A stretch of DNA of 64,000 nt, from positions 124,001-188,000 of the forward strand of contig JAJCYT010000030.1 of NCBI GenBank assembly GCA_029262795.1, written 5' to 3'. The DNA is from Candidatus Fraserbacteria bacterium (GTDB lineage Bacteria; Bipolaricaulota; Bipolaricaulia; RBG-16-55-9; JAJCYT01). Positions 17,818 to 26,053 of this stretch are shown in pieces; positions within the stretch are counted from its first letter, which is position 1, and every line of letters starts with the position of its first letter. The notes beneath the pieces are model-generated. The model worked only from the letters and a program-made list of their open reading frames with translations. It ran no database searches and was not told the DNA's origin. The position numbers and the translations under genes are program-made.

Positions 17818-18579
17818 TTAGAATAAAACCTCAACAGCGTTGTTTTGCATGGCAGGGATATCGCCCGTCATGGACTCATCCGTTAATGGGTTGCCTTGGA
17901 CGTTGAGCTGGCCTAATCGCGGTAGCACGACCAACGGCTTGAGGGTGGTGATGCCATTTTGAGAAAGGTCTAAAATACCAAGGTTGTCTGCGTTAGAAAG
18001 CGGCGTGATATCCACAATTTGATTTTGGGCCAGATTGACCAAACCCAACTTGGTTAATGCACTTAACGGCGTGATGTCGCTGATCCGGTTTCTGCCAGCC
18101 CGCAGCACGGCAAGCTCTGTTAAATCTTTTAATGGAGATAGGTTGTTGATTTCATTGCCAGACAGGTTGAGGTCATAAACCTGTTTCAGTTGGGCCAAAG
18201 GACTGATGTCAGTGATATTGTTTTGATGTAGGGCAACCACTGTCAGTTGGGTCAAGTTTTCCAGTGGTTGAATGTTTGAAATGTCATTGCTGAACAAATC
18301 AAGCAAGGTGAGGTTGGTCATTTTTTCAAGGCCCTGCAAATTTTTAATATCTTTGGAAAAAGCCCTCAATGTGGTCAATGTTTCCAGATCGCAGTCAGTA
18401 AATGATTCTTGAGGGGGATTAAATGCTTCCTGTACGGCCTGATGTAATCCTGAATCTGCAAACTGAATGGTCTGGTTTTGGCATCCCACTTGAGCCTGTT
18501 GCTGATCACACCCAAACAAAAATGTCAAGGGGATAAGAATGAAGACCAAATACTGTTTGCCTCTCATCAGATTCATCAT
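17818..18579 (-). CDS. Leucine-rich-repeat lipoprotein (internalin-like)
   Basis: 253 residues from ATG 18579; a GTG at 18597 is the longer option. The lipobox FLFGC ends a typical lipoprotein signal. About seven 22-residue LRRs follow, with the internalin-type pattern ISDITPLSALTKLGLVNLAQNQ, flanked by an N-terminal cap (FADSGLHQAVQEAFN). Such proteins bind other proteins at the cell surface. It begins 18 bases after the CGNR regulator's stop and may be co-transcribed with it. Confidence 0.85.
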   Translation of the reverse strand: MMNLMRGKQYLVFILIPLTFLFGCDQQQAQVGCQNQTIQFADSGLHQAVQEAFNPPQESFTDCDLETLTTLRAFSKDIKNLQGLEKMTNLTLLDLFSNDISNIQPLENLTQLTVVALHQNNITDISPLAQLKQVYDLNLSGNEINNLSPLKDLTELAVLRAGRNRISDITPLSALTKLGLVNLAQNQIVDITPLSNADNLGILDLSQNGITTLKPLVVLPRLGQLNVQGNPLTDESMTGDIPAMQNNAVEVLF

Positions 18580-18597
18580 AAAACCATCATACTCCAC

Positions 18598-19188
18598 TCA
18601 TGTTTTATTTTTTTGACGAAAACGTTGTACCTTCATCAGGTTACCGCAACCATCCATGCTGCACCAGCGTCGTTTGTGGTTTTTGGTGCTGTCATAGAAA
18701 TAACGAACACAAGCTGGATTTCCGCATTTTCGAACCAAGTCGAGGTCTTTTTGCGTCAATAAATCGATAGGCAGTGCAGCCAGCACAGGCATGAGGTCTA
18801 TAGGTTGTTTGATCTCCCGCACAAAATCGATCTGATACCTATCGACTGACTGCTTGAGTTGCGGATACATGCTGTCTTGAGCCATGAGGGTGTTGATTTG
18901 TTTAATTAATGAAGGGGAAGGGGTTTTGCCCTCAATCAAATCTTCGGCAAGCTGATGGTAAGAGGCTCGCAATGTTTTAGCTTGTGCGAACACATCGTTG
19001 GCTTCTTCAGAATTTTTCCATTTCTTCAGAATTTTTAAGTTTGAGGATGAAATTAAGTTTGCTTCGGCCAGCCAATCAAGTAGGTGTTCATACGATAAAA
19101 GTAAATCCACGGGCTGACCGTGTTCGACAATTTCTGTGTTGACCAAGTCCAGGCAAAGGTCGTTAGCAACGAATTCTATGATGGCCAT
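18598..19188 (-). CDS. CGNR zinc-finger transcriptional regulator (ABATE domain)
   Basis: 196 residues. The N-terminal ABATE-type domain (1-140, starting FVANDLCLDLVNTE) is followed by a C-terminal CGNR zinc finger with Cys ligands in KCGNPACVRYFYD and RRWCSMDGCGN. The family is thought to regulate stress or small-molecule responses, though few members are studied. It is divergent from the VOC/flavin/hydrolase operon, and the 129-base gap holds tandem 41-bp operator-like repeats, so it probably controls both itself and that operon. Confidence 0.9.
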   Translation of the reverse strand: MAIIEFVANDLCLDLVNTEIVEHGQPVDLLLSYEHLLDWLAEANLISSSNLKILKKWKNSEEANDVFAQAKTLRASYHQLAEDLIEGKTPSPSLIKQINTLMAQDSMYPQLKQSVDRYQIDFVREIKQPIDLMPVLAALPIDLLTQKDLDLVRKCGNPACVRYFYDSTKNHKRRWCSMDGCGNLMKVQRFRQKNKT

Positions 19189-19226
19189 TTTGCAATTCCT
19201 TTTTACAAATAGATTACCAAATAAGT

Positions 19227-19308
19227 GTAACCTTTAAAATAACACTTGACAAGTTACAAAAAATGATGTAACCTTTGAAATATAATTTTGATAGTTACAA
19301 ATTTGAAA
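19227..19308. promoter_or_regulatory. Tandem 41-bp operator-like repeat, with promoter
   Basis: Two direct units (19227-19267, 19268-19308). Each begins GTAACCTTT and has GTTACAA 26 bases later, so the half-sites recur at exactly 41 bp (about four helical turns) on the same face. Perfect -35 TTGACA (19246-19251) lies inside unit 1, with a weak TAACCT 17 bases on; TATAAT is at 19281-19286. It lies between the CGNR regulator and the operon it probably governs. Confidence 0.65.
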
Positions 19309-19317
19309 GGAACTGAA

Positions 19318-19782
19318 ATGACCACAGCAACAAATTTGAAGATCAAACAAACCGGCCATGTCGGCTTAAACGTGACGAACCTGGAACGATCCAGTGATTT
19401 TTATCAAACCATTTTTGGCTTGGAAGTTTTTGGTGAATCCACAGAAGGAGGCAAAAAATTTGCTTTCTTGGGTCGTGATGGACAGTTATTGCTCACCTTA
19501 TGGGAGCAAAGCGAAGGTGAATTTACAACCAATCGCCCAGGCCTGCATCATTTGTCTTTTGAAGTGGCCGACATCGAACAAGTGAAGGGGTTCGAACAGC
19601 ACCTTCGCGACAATGGCGTGGAACCACTTCACGATGGCTTGGTGTCTCACGGTGAAGGTGCGCCCTCAGGTGGCATTTTCTTCATTGATCCCGATGGCAT
19701 CCGCCTGGAAATTTTTAGCGGCTCCGGCTTCGACCAACACAATGTGGCTCAGAGCGATGCACCCACCTGCGGGTTTTTCTAA
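19318..19782 (+). CDS. VOC-family (glyoxalase/bleomycin-resistance-like) protein
   Basis: 154 residues from ATG 19318 (AAAGGA upstream); the frame's TTG at 19288 lies in the operator. Single VOC module with paired beta-alpha-beta-beta-beta units: GHVGLNVTNLERSSDFYQTIFGLEV and HHLSFEVADIEQVKGFEQHL, ending DPDGIRLEIFSG. Metal-ligand candidates are His near the start, His in LHHLSFE and Glu in RLEIF. The substrate is unknown; relatives act on dioxygenase, glyoxalase or antibiotic substrates. First gene of a three-gene operon. Confidence 0.9.
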   Translation: MTTATNLKIKQTGHVGLNVTNLERSSDFYQTIFGLEVFGESTEGGKKFAFLGRDGQLLLTLWEQSEGEFTTNRPGLHHLSFEVADIEQVKGFEQHLRDNGVEPLHDGLVSHGEGAPSGGIFFIDPDGIRLEIFSGSGFDQHNVAQSDAPTCGFF

Positions 19783-19808
19783 ACACAACAATTTTAAAGG
19801 AGGCTGAC

Positions 19809-20717
19809 ATGAACCAACCATTCCATCAAGGCCAAATTGAAGTCCAAGAAAAAGCAGGGGTGCGTGATACTGCCATTCAGGTTGGTAACAGCATCAAAAC
19901 AAACCTGCCTGAAGTTGGACAAACTTTTGTGAGCCAGCAACGTATGGCATTGGCGGGTTCTGTCGATCCCGAAGGCAGACTCTGGGCATCGATGTTGACG
20001 GGCGAGCCAGGATTCACTCAGGCGTTGAGTGAACAACAAATGTTATTGGATGCCAAACCAGTGACGGGTGATGCGTTGAGTCTTCACCAAGACGACATTG
20101 GCGAATTAGGTTTGTTGTTCATTGATCCACAAACCCGCCGCCGAATGGTGTTTTCTGGTCAAGCTACGATAGATGATCAGGGACGTTGGTTGATCAATGG
20201 GAAACGTGTGTTTGCACAATGTCCCAAATATATTCAGCAGCGTCAGTTTACGGAGATGGACAACTCTGCCAAAGCCGCTGTCTTTCATCAGGATACGATC
20301 CTGAGCAAAGCGCAGCAGGCAACACTGGCACAGGCAGATACCCTTTTTATTGCGACACACCACTCGCAAACGGGCATTCATTTGTCTCACCGCGGTGGCA
20401 ATCCAGGATTTATTCAGATTGAAAATGAATCGACCCTGTATTTCCCGGACTATAGCGGCAACACCATGTTTTTGACCTTGGGCAACATCAGCGCCAAATC
20501 GAACACAGGTTTGCTCATGGTGGATTTTGAAACGGGAGATTTGCTTCAATTGTCAGGAAAAGCCTATCTTGAATGGGACCACGCTAAGCTGGAGTCATTT
20601 CCAGGCGCACAGTTGTTGGTGCGCTTTGAAGTGGAACGTGTAAACGACATTCGCGGTGCCCATCCAATGCGTTGGAAGTTTGAAGCGTATTCACCTTTTA
20701 ATCCCTCGACAATTTAA
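19809..20717 (+). CDS. Pyridoxamine 5'-phosphate oxidase-fold flavin-binding protein
   Basis: 302 residues. Two split-barrel flavin-binding halves: about 20-130 (FVSQQRMALAGSVDPEGRLWASMLTGEPGF) and about 165-290 (DTLFIATHHSQTGIHLSHRGGNPGFI, LTLGNISAKSNTGLLMVDFETGD). It contains QCPKYIQ, a segment typical of this PNPOx-like group. Likely binds FMN or F420-like cofactors and reduces or oxidises a small molecule. AAAGGAGG precedes ATG 19809, 26 bases after the VOC gene. Confidence 0.85.
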   Translation: MNQPFHQGQIEVQEKAGVRDTAIQVGNSIKTNLPEVGQTFVSQQRMALAGSVDPEGRLWASMLTGEPGFTQALSEQQMLLDAKPVTGDALSLHQDDIGELGLLFIDPQTRRRMVFSGQATIDDQGRWLINGKRVFAQCPKYIQQRQFTEMDNSAKAAVFHQDTILSKAQQATLAQADTLFIATHHSQTGIHLSHRGGNPGFIQIENESTLYFPDYSGNTMFLTLGNISAKSNTGLLMVDFETGDLLQLSGKAYLEWDHAKLESFPGAQLLVRFEVERVNDIRGAHPMRWKFEAYSPFNPSTI

Positions 20718-20759
20718 TAAATCTCGAAAGCAGCATTTTGAAAGCGAAAGGAGTTTCAC

Positions 20760-21776
20760 ATGCGTGAAATGATTATTGCCTTAACGTTGGCGGCCACATT
20801 GGTGGGTGCGTTTTTTATTATGAATCAAACGGGTTTGTTTGATTCGTCAACGAGTGTTATTAAAACAGAAACAGTGAATCAATCGACAGCAGCGATTGCC
20901 GAACAGAGTTCACCTGCGGGAAAGGTTTTACATAAAACCATTCAAATTGATGGGTTGGATATTTTTTATCGTGAGGCTGGGTCAAAGGATGCCCCAACCA
21001 TTTTATTGTTACATGGCTTCCCCACGTCCTCTCACATGTTTCGAGACTTGATCCCTGAATTGGCTGATGAGTTTCATTTGATTGCGCCGGATTTTCCAGG
21101 CTACGGCAACAGCGCCATGCCATTGGTGGATGACTATGATTACACCTTTGATAACCTTTCCATCGTTGTAGAAAAATTGTTGGATCAACTCAACATTGAT
21201 CGTTACAGCATTTACTTGATGGATTATGGTGCACCGGTAGGCTATCGCATCGCCGAGCGAAACCCTGAAAAAGTTGAAGCGTTGATTGTGCAAAATGGCA
21301 ATGCTTATGTTGAAGGGCTTCGAGAATTTTGGGATCCCATTCGTGCTTACTGGAATGATCCCAGCCAGGAAAATGGCGACCAGCTTCGCGGTTTTTTCAC
21401 GTTGGACACCACCATCTGGCAATTCACAAATGGTGTTCGCAATGTAGATGTCATCAACCCGGACAGTTGGATTGTGCCTCAGTTTGGTTTGGATCGCCCA
21501 GGTAATCAGGAAATTCAATTGGCGTTGTTCTACGATTATCGCACCAACGTGCCGTTGTATCCAGCATGGCAAGAGTACTTCCGTACATATCAACCACCGA
21601 CGTTGATCGTATGGGGGCAGAACGATGTAATTTTTCCTGCTGAAGGTGCGTATCCGTACTTGGATGATTTGAACAATGTGGAGTTTCATTTGCTCGACAC
21701 CGGTCACTTTGCCTTGGAGGAAGATGGGCAGTTGATTGCCGACTACATCCGAACTTTCCTCAAGCGTGAATTATAA
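20760..21776 (+). CDS. Membrane-anchored alpha/beta hydrolase (Asp nucleophile)
   Basis: 338 residues. N-terminal signal anchor 4-21. Oxyanion HGFP at 85-88 ([18 protein letters not shown]). The nucleophile elbow MDYGAPVG places Asp155, not Ser, at the nucleophile position, as in epoxide hydrolases and haloalkane dehalogenases. Acid candidate: [12 protein letters not shown]; base His in [11 protein letters not shown]. It ends the operon started by the VOC and flavin proteins, suggesting breakdown of a xenobiotic or reactive metabolite. A hairpin at 21809-21846 follows. Confidence 0.88.
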   Translation: MREMIIALTLAATLVGAFFIMNQTGLFDSSTSVIKTETVNQSTAAIAEQSSPAGKVLHKTIQIDGLDIFYREAGSKDAPTILLLHGFPTSSHMFRDLIPELADEFHLIAPDFPGYGNSAMPLVDDYDYTFDNLSIVVEKLLDQLNIDRYSIYLMDYGAPVGYRIAERNPEKVEALIVQNGNAYVEGLREFWDPIRAYWNDPSQENGDQLRGFFTLDTTIWQFTNGVRNVDVINPDSWIVPQFGLDRPGNQEIQLALFYDYRTNVPLYPAWQEYFRTYQPPTLIVWGQNDVIFPAEGAYPYLDDLNNVEFHLLDTGHFALEEDGQLIADYIRTFLKREL

Positions 21777-21808
21777 ATGAAGATCAACTTGCACTTACGA
21801 GACCTCTA

Positions 21809-21846
21809 GGGCAGTGTGGCTGAACTGTGGTTAAGCCACACTGCCC
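21809..21846 (+). terminator. Probable terminator hairpin
   Basis: A 13-bp perfect stem (21809-21821 with 21834-21846) and a 12-base loop, followed by TTCATC rather than a full T tract. It lies between the hydrolase and deaminase genes. Confidence 0.6.
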
Positions 21847-21873
21847 TTCATCACCAGCACGAGGGAGGCAAAA

Positions 21874-22314
21874 CTGAATCACGAACATTGGATGAGACGA
21901 TGCCTTGAATTGGCCAAACAAGCCAAACAGCGAGGTGAGGCTGCAGTCGGTTCGTTGTTGTTGCTGGATGGTGAAGTGGTGATCGAAAGTGAAGAAGCCG
22001 TGTTGTTGAATCAAGACCCTACTGCCCATGCAGAAATAGAAGTGATTCGGCTGGCTGCTCGTAAACTGAATCGACTCACGCTCGAAGACACGGTGTTGTA
22101 TACGAGTACAGAACCTTGTTTTATGTGTGCGTATGCGATTCGTCAGGCCGGTGTCAAGGAAGTGGTGATTGGCGCGCGACTTGAATCCGTTGGTGGGGTG
22201 AGTTCAAATTATCCTATCCTAAGCGATCCAAGCATCACAGATTGGGTATCACCTCCTCAAATAACACGCGATATTCTCAGAGCAGAATGCGAAGCAATTC
22301 ATGACCAGAGTTGA
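21874..22314 (+). CDS. Cytidine/deoxycytidylate-type (TadA-like) deaminase
   Basis: 147 residues if started at CTG 21874, which has GGGAGG five bases upstream. The first ATG (21892) is 23 bases from that site. The extra residues (LNHEHW before MRRCLELAKQA) complete the first helix as in homologues. Zinc motifs: HAEIEVIRLA (His and catalytic Glu) and PCFMCAYAI (two Cys). The family deaminates cytosine, guanine or tRNA adenosine; length and motif fit the TadA/guanine deaminase branch. The substrate is not decided. Confidence 0.85.
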   Translation: MNHEHWMRRCLELAKQAKQRGEAAVGSLLLLDGEVVIESEEAVLLNQDPTAHAEIEVIRLAARKLNRLTLEDTVLYTSTEPCFMCAYAIRQAGVKEVVIGARLESVGGVSSNYPILSDPSITDWVSPPQITRDILRAECEAIHDQS

Positions 22315-22330
22315 ACATTTAGGCAAAAGC

Positions 22331-22359
22331 TTGACAATCAACTTAGAGTCGGTTATAGT
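22331..22359 (+). promoter_or_regulatory. Promoter of the ArsR-type operon
   Basis: Perfect TTGACA (22331-22336), 17-base spacer, TATAGT (22354-22359). The palindrome at 22368-22383 covers the expected start site. Confidence 0.8.
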
Positions 22360-22367
22360 ACTCCCAT

Positions 22368-22383
22368 ATAAGCAATTGCTTAT
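22368..22383. promoter_or_regulatory. ArsR-type operator (perfect 16-bp palindrome)
   Basis: ATAAGCAATTGCTTAT, perfectly palindromic, at the transcription start of the ArsR gene. Placement and AT-rich dyad fit autorepression by an ArsR/SmtB regulator. Confidence 0.75.
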
Positions 22384-22421
22384 GAAGTTTTAAAAGCAAA
22401 TTTAACGCAGGATAAGATGTG

Positions 22422-22814
22422 ATGGTTATGATTGAATCACCAAAAGAACTGGCAGAACGATTTAAGGTGTTGGCCTGTGAATCTCGTGTGGCCATTATCC
22501 AACTGTTGAAAAATGGCCCCAAAAAGGTCACAGAAATGGCAGACTTGTTGGGCATGAGTCAACCTGCTGTTTCTCAAAACCTGAAGGTGCTTAAAGCGGC
22601 TGGTTTGGTGGACGATCAGAAAGACGGATATTGGGTTAATTATTCTTTAAACGCATTGCGATTATTGGAAATCCGGCATGAGCTAGAACTAGTGTGTCGT
22701 TGTTGTAGCGAAGATTGCGAGCAAACACTCAATGCTTATAAACAGACATTGGAACAAGAGTTGGCCTGGATCAATGAGCAACTCACAAATTTACAGGAAA
22801 CGGTTGTGAATTAG
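22422..22814 (+). CDS. ArsR/SmtB-family repressor with C-terminal Cys cluster
   Basis: 130 residues from ATG 22422 (AGGA ten bases upstream). Winged helix with recognition segment MSQPAVSQNLKVLKAAGLV and wing DDQKDGYWVNYSLN. Cys92, Cys94, Cys95 and Cys99 (VCRCCSEDC) cluster in the helix after the wing, where some members bind thiophilic metals or sense oxidants through thiols; Cys19 is extra. First gene of a unit with a 64-residue Cys-tailed protein, thioredoxin and probably a quinone reductase, so a thiol/metal or electrophile stress sensor is likely. Confidence 0.92.
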   Translation: MVMIESPKELAERFKVLACESRVAIIQLLKNGPKKVTEMADLLGMSQPAVSQNLKVLKAAGLVDDQKDGYWVNYSLNALRLLEIRHELELVCRCCSEDCEQTLNAYKQTLEQELAWINEQLTNLQETVVN

Positions 22815-22833
22815 GCGATTTTTTTGTGAAATT

Positions 22834-22853
22834 ATATAAGCAAATGCGAATAT
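22834..22853. promoter_or_regulatory. Second ArsR-type operator, imperfect
   Basis: ATATAAGC, 4-base centre, GCGAATAT. It shares ATATAAGCAA with the first operator (22366-22375) and lies 35-54 bases before the small gene at 22888, suggesting a second controlled start inside the operon. Confidence 0.5.
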
Positions 22854-22887
22854 AGATAATAGGAGTGCTATCAAGGAGAGGAGCAAC

Positions 22888-23082
22888 ATGTTGAATTATT
22901 ACTTCGAAAAGGTGATTCAAAGGCATTTTGAGGAAAACGATCCAAACAGTATGGCGACCCAATGGATGCTTGCACAAGTGGCCAGTCGTCGCAAAGTTTG
23001 GCCAGGTGCAACCCTGTGGGGTGCGCTGACTCGAAAACGAAATATTCGCATTCAGGCCTCAGTGCCTGAAGCATGTTGTTAA
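22888..23082 (+). CDS. 64-residue protein ending in Cys-Cys
   Basis: Small basic protein with Trp and Arg-Lys patches (ASRRKVWPGATLWGALTRKR) and a terminal ACC. No membrane segment. No family recognised. AAGGAGAGGAG stands 5-10 bases before ATG 22888, so translation is credible. It lies between the Cys-rich ArsR regulator and thioredoxin. A vicinal Cys pair at the very end could bind thiophilic metal or be a thioredoxin substrate; that is inference. Confidence 0.7.
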   Translation: MLNYYFEKVIQRHFEENDPNSMATQWMLAQVASRRKVWPGATLWGALTRKRNIRIQASVPEACC

Positions 23083-23128
23083 TGAAAAGCGTTTTACAAA
23101 TTTAACAGAATCTAAAGGAGTGATTGTC

Positions 23129-23470
23129 ATGGCAAATGTATTGCAGGTCGAACAATCCAATTTTGAAGAACAGGTGCTTCAAGCACAGGAACCCGTGCTG
23201 GTTGATTTTTATGCAGACTGGTGTGGCCCTTGCCGCGCAGTGGGTCCAGTGGTTGAAGAATTGGCTGGCGAGTTAGAAGGGCAGCTCAAAGTGACCAAAC
23301 TCGACGCTGACCAAAACATTGACTTGATGCAGAACTATGGTGTGTTCAGCATTCCCACGCTCATCTTGTTTCAAGGTGGCCAGGAAAAAGAACGCATTGT
23401 AGGCGCACTGCCAAAAAATCAATTACTGAGCAAAATTCAGCCTTTTTTGGCTGAGCAGCCACAGGCATAA
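23129..23470 (+). CDS. trx: Thioredoxin
   Basis: 113 residues from ATG 23129 (AAAGGAG eight bases upstream; an earlier in-frame GTG at 23120 overlaps that site). Classic thioredoxin with VDFYADWCGPCRAV active site and cis-Pro in FSIPTLILF. It reduces protein disulfides in the cytoplasm. Its place directly after the ArsR regulator and Cys-tailed protein suggests it serves this stress operon rather than being the only housekeeping thioredoxin. Confidence 0.95.
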   Translation: MANVLQVEQSNFEEQVLQAQEPVLVDFYADWCGPCRAVGPVVEELAGELEGQLKVTKLDADQNIDLMQNYGVFSIPTLILFQGGQEKERIVGALPKNQLLSKIQPFLAEQPQA

Positions 23471-23548
23471 AAAGACTTGATTACAAATTTTAAATAAAAC
23501 TTCTTAGGCCGAATTGATAAAATTTGGTCTGATCGTTAAAGACCTCCA

Positions 23549-23579
23549 GTGGCGGGCGGGTGGGTGCCTTGCCCGCCAC
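23549..23579 (+). terminator. GC-rich hairpin downstream of thioredoxin
   Basis: A 9-bp perfect stem GTGGCGGGC / GCCCGCCAC with a 13-base loop and no T tract. A weak terminator or processing element between trx and the quinone reductase. Confidence 0.4.
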
Positions 23580-23631
23580 AAACACATCAAGCATCATGGT
23601 GTAAAAAGTTTTCTAGGTCGAAAGGGGCATC

Positions 23632-24597
23632 ATGAAAGCGGTTCGCATTCACCAATTTGGTGGGCCAGAAGCATTTGTCTACGAAGACGTAGATTTGCCT
23701 GAACCTGGGCCACATCAAGTCCGTATCAAAATTGAAGCTGCTGGATTAAATTACATCGACGTGTATCAACGAACTGGCCAATACCCTATTGGTCTGCCAC
23801 AAACGTTGGGCATGGAAGCCGCAGGCATTGTTGATGCTACTGGCGATGGTGTTGAACTTAATGTTGGTGATCGTGTTGCTTATGCGATGGGCATGGGAGC
23901 GTATGCAGAATATGCGTTGATGCCCGCAAACAATGTGGTGCCCGTGCCTGAGGGTGTAACTTCCGAACAAGCTGCCGCATTAATGCTTCAAGGCATGACG
24001 GCCCACTATCTGTCACACACAACTTACCCTTTGAAAAAAGGCAATGTGGCGTTAATCCATGCTGCAGCTGGCGGAGTGGGTTTATTATTAATCCAAATGG
24101 CCAAGCGACTGGGAGCCACCGTCATTGGTACAGTGTCCACTCAGGAAAAAGCCGATCTGGCCAAGCAGGCTGGTGCAGATGAAATTATTCTTTATACCGA
24201 AGCAGATTTTCAAATGGAATCCAGAAAGCTGACCAAAGGCGAAGGTGTTCATGTGGTCTATGATTCTGTGGGAAAAACCACGTTTGAAAAAAGCTTGAAC
24301 AGCTTGCGGCCTCGCGGATACATGGTGCTTTATGGTCAAGCAAGTGGTGCGGTTGGCGAACTCGACCCTCAGGTTTTAAATGCCAAAGGGTCATTATTCC
24401 TCACTCGACCAAGTTTGCCACATTATATTTTGGATCGAGAAGAGCTTCTGTGGCGCAGTGGCGATTTGTTCTCCTGGGTGCAGGCGGGCGAGCTTGATGT
24501 GCGGGTTGACCAAACCTTTGCATTGGCCGATGCTGCCAAAGCGCACGAGTATATCGAAGCGCGAAAAACCAAAGGCAAAGTGTTGCTCGTTCCCTAA
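23632..24597 (+). CDS. NADPH:quinone oxidoreductase (zeta-crystallin type)
   Basis: 321 residues. Zinc-less MDR fold: N-terminal GroES-like part ([39 protein letters not shown]) and a Rossmann half with [15 protein letters not shown] for NADPH. No Cys/His zinc cluster, which separates it from alcohol dehydrogenases. Reduces quinones or unsaturated carbonyls. AAAGGGG precedes ATG 23632. It follows thioredoxin by 161 bases with a hairpin between, so co-transcription is possible but not certain. Confidence 0.93.
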   Translation: MKAVRIHQFGGPEAFVYEDVDLPEPGPHQVRIKIEAAGLNYIDVYQRTGQYPIGLPQTLGMEAAGIVDATGDGVELNVGDRVAYAMGMGAYAEYALMPANNVVPVPEGVTSEQAAALMLQGMTAHYLSHTTYPLKKGNVALIHAAAGGVGLLLIQMAKRLGATVIGTVSTQEKADLAKQAGADEIILYTEADFQMESRKLTKGEGVHVVYDSVGKTTFEKSLNSLRPRGYMVLYGQASGAVGELDPQVLNAKGSLFLTRPSLPHYILDREELLWRSGDLFSWVQAGELDVRVDQTFALADAAKAHEYIEARKTKGKVLLVP

Positions 24598-24750
24598 AAT
24601 GAAGCGACCGAAAACGGCCAGCAATTTGACTAAGGCTGGATTAAGCTAAAAGCATCTGATTAAAGTTTCTTTACATTTCGGGCAACAGATCGCGCACTCT
24701 AGGGTTGGTGTCTGTCGTTGGAAATGTTTGCGAGGCGAAAGGGAAAAGCC

Positions 24751-26034
24751 ATGAATTTAAAACAATGGATGGCCTTTATTTTGCTGGCTGTCATCTGGGG
24801 ATCATCTTACCTGTGGATCAAAATTGCTGTGGGCGAGATGGGACCGTTTACACTGGTGGCTTTTCGTTTGTTATTTGGAGCCATATTCCTCCTGGCGATT
24901 GTGTTGATCCGAAGGCCAGAATTTCCCAAGCAAAAATCCATCTGGGCGTCGATGGCATTTGTCGGGTTGGTGAACAGTGCCATTCCTTTTGTTCTCATTT
25001 CATGGGGAGAAATTTATATTGATTCTGCCATGGCATCTATCCTGATTGGCGCGGTGCCTCTGTTTACTCTATTCATCGCACACTGGACACTCAAAGACGA
25101 CCGTATGACAATTGCAAAAATTCTGGGATTGATCATCGGTTTTGTCGGCATCATTGTACTGATGAGCGAAAGCTTAACGGGGGGCAGTTCTCAAAACAGT
25201 TTGTGGGGCCAATTGGCAATGCTGGCTGCGGCAGCTTCTTACGCAATAGGGATTACATTTACACGTCGTCGCCTCAGTGATGTATCGCATAGTGTGCAGG
25301 CATTGGTGTCGGTGATTTTTGCAGACACCTTTATTTGGGTTGCTACCATCGGGCTTGAATCACCGATTCAACTGCCAGAGGCTCCCATTGTGTGGTGGGC
25401 AGTTTTGATTCTTGGATTTTTGGGAACGGGACTAGCCTACCGACTTTTCTTTTATTTGATCCAGAGTGCAGGTGCCACCAAAGCATCGATGGTTACTTAC
25501 GTGGCTCCGGTGGTGGGTGTGATTTTAGGCGTTGCATTTTTGAACGAAGCTCTGACCTGGCAACTTATATTAGGAACTATTTTGGTTGTTGGCGCTGTGT
25601 TGGTGGTCAATCGTTCCGTGTCCAAGAAGAAATTTGAGACAAAAATAAGAAACACTGTAAAGGAAATCTTTATGGATAAAATTAATATTGCTGAAAAATT
25701 TTCTCAGTTCGACACGCATTGGGACCCTAAACTGCTTGGCGAACTCAACGGTCAGCACGTCAAAATTGTCAAACTTAAAGGCGAATTTGTGTGGCATCAG
25801 CATGAACATGAGGACGAATTGTTCCTGGTTGTCAAAGGCACTTTATTGGTTAAGTTTCGAGACAAGGATGTCGAATTGAACGAAGGTGAAATGCTCATCA
25901 TTCCCAAAGGTGTTGAACATTTGCCGATTGCCAAGGACGAAGTGCACTTGTTGATGTTTGAACCTGTGGGCACTGTAAACACAGGCAATGTTACAACTGA
26001 TGAAAGAATGGTTGTAGAGTTAGAGCAGATTTAA
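24751..26034 (+). CDS. EamA/DMT transporter fused to a cupin domain
   Basis: 427 residues from ATG 24751 (AAAGGG upstream). Residues 1-295 are a complete ten-helix EamA permease (two five-helix repeats, starting WMAFILLAVIWGSSYLWIKIAVGEMGP). Residues about 308-427 are a single-domain cupin with metal motif HQHEHEDELF and later EMLIIPKGVEHLPI. At the junction the DNA keeps AAAGGA (25659-25664) and ATG 25672, the ribosome site and start of what looks like a formerly separate cupin gene. The cupin may therefore also be made alone from the internal start. Confidence 0.88.
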   Translation: MNLKQWMAFILLAVIWGSSYLWIKIAVGEMGPFTLVAFRLLFGAIFLLAIVLIRRPEFPKQKSIWASMAFVGLVNSAIPFVLISWGEIYIDSAMASILIGAVPLFTLFIAHWTLKDDRMTIAKILGLIIGFVGIIVLMSESLTGGSSQNSLWGQLAMLAAAASYAIGITFTRRRLSDVSHSVQALVSVIFADTFIWVATIGLESPIQLPEAPIVWWAVLILGFLGTGLAYRLFFYLIQSAGATKASMVTYVAPVVGVILGVAFLNEALTWQLILGTILVVGAVLVVNRSVSKKKFETKIRNTVKEIFMDKINIAEKFSQFDTHWDPKLLGELNGQHVKIVKLKGEFVWHQHEHEDELFLVVKGTLLVKFRDKDVELNEGEMLIIPKGVEHLPIAKDEVHLLMFEPVGTVNTGNVTTDERMVVELEQI

Positions 26035-26053
26035 ACGACAAGAAGAGGTTCTT

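Noticed and set aside
19189-19317. Possible riboswitch in the CGNR/VOC gap
   Set aside because: The repeats are 41-bp direct units with promoter elements; a DNA operator explains them better than an RNA fold.
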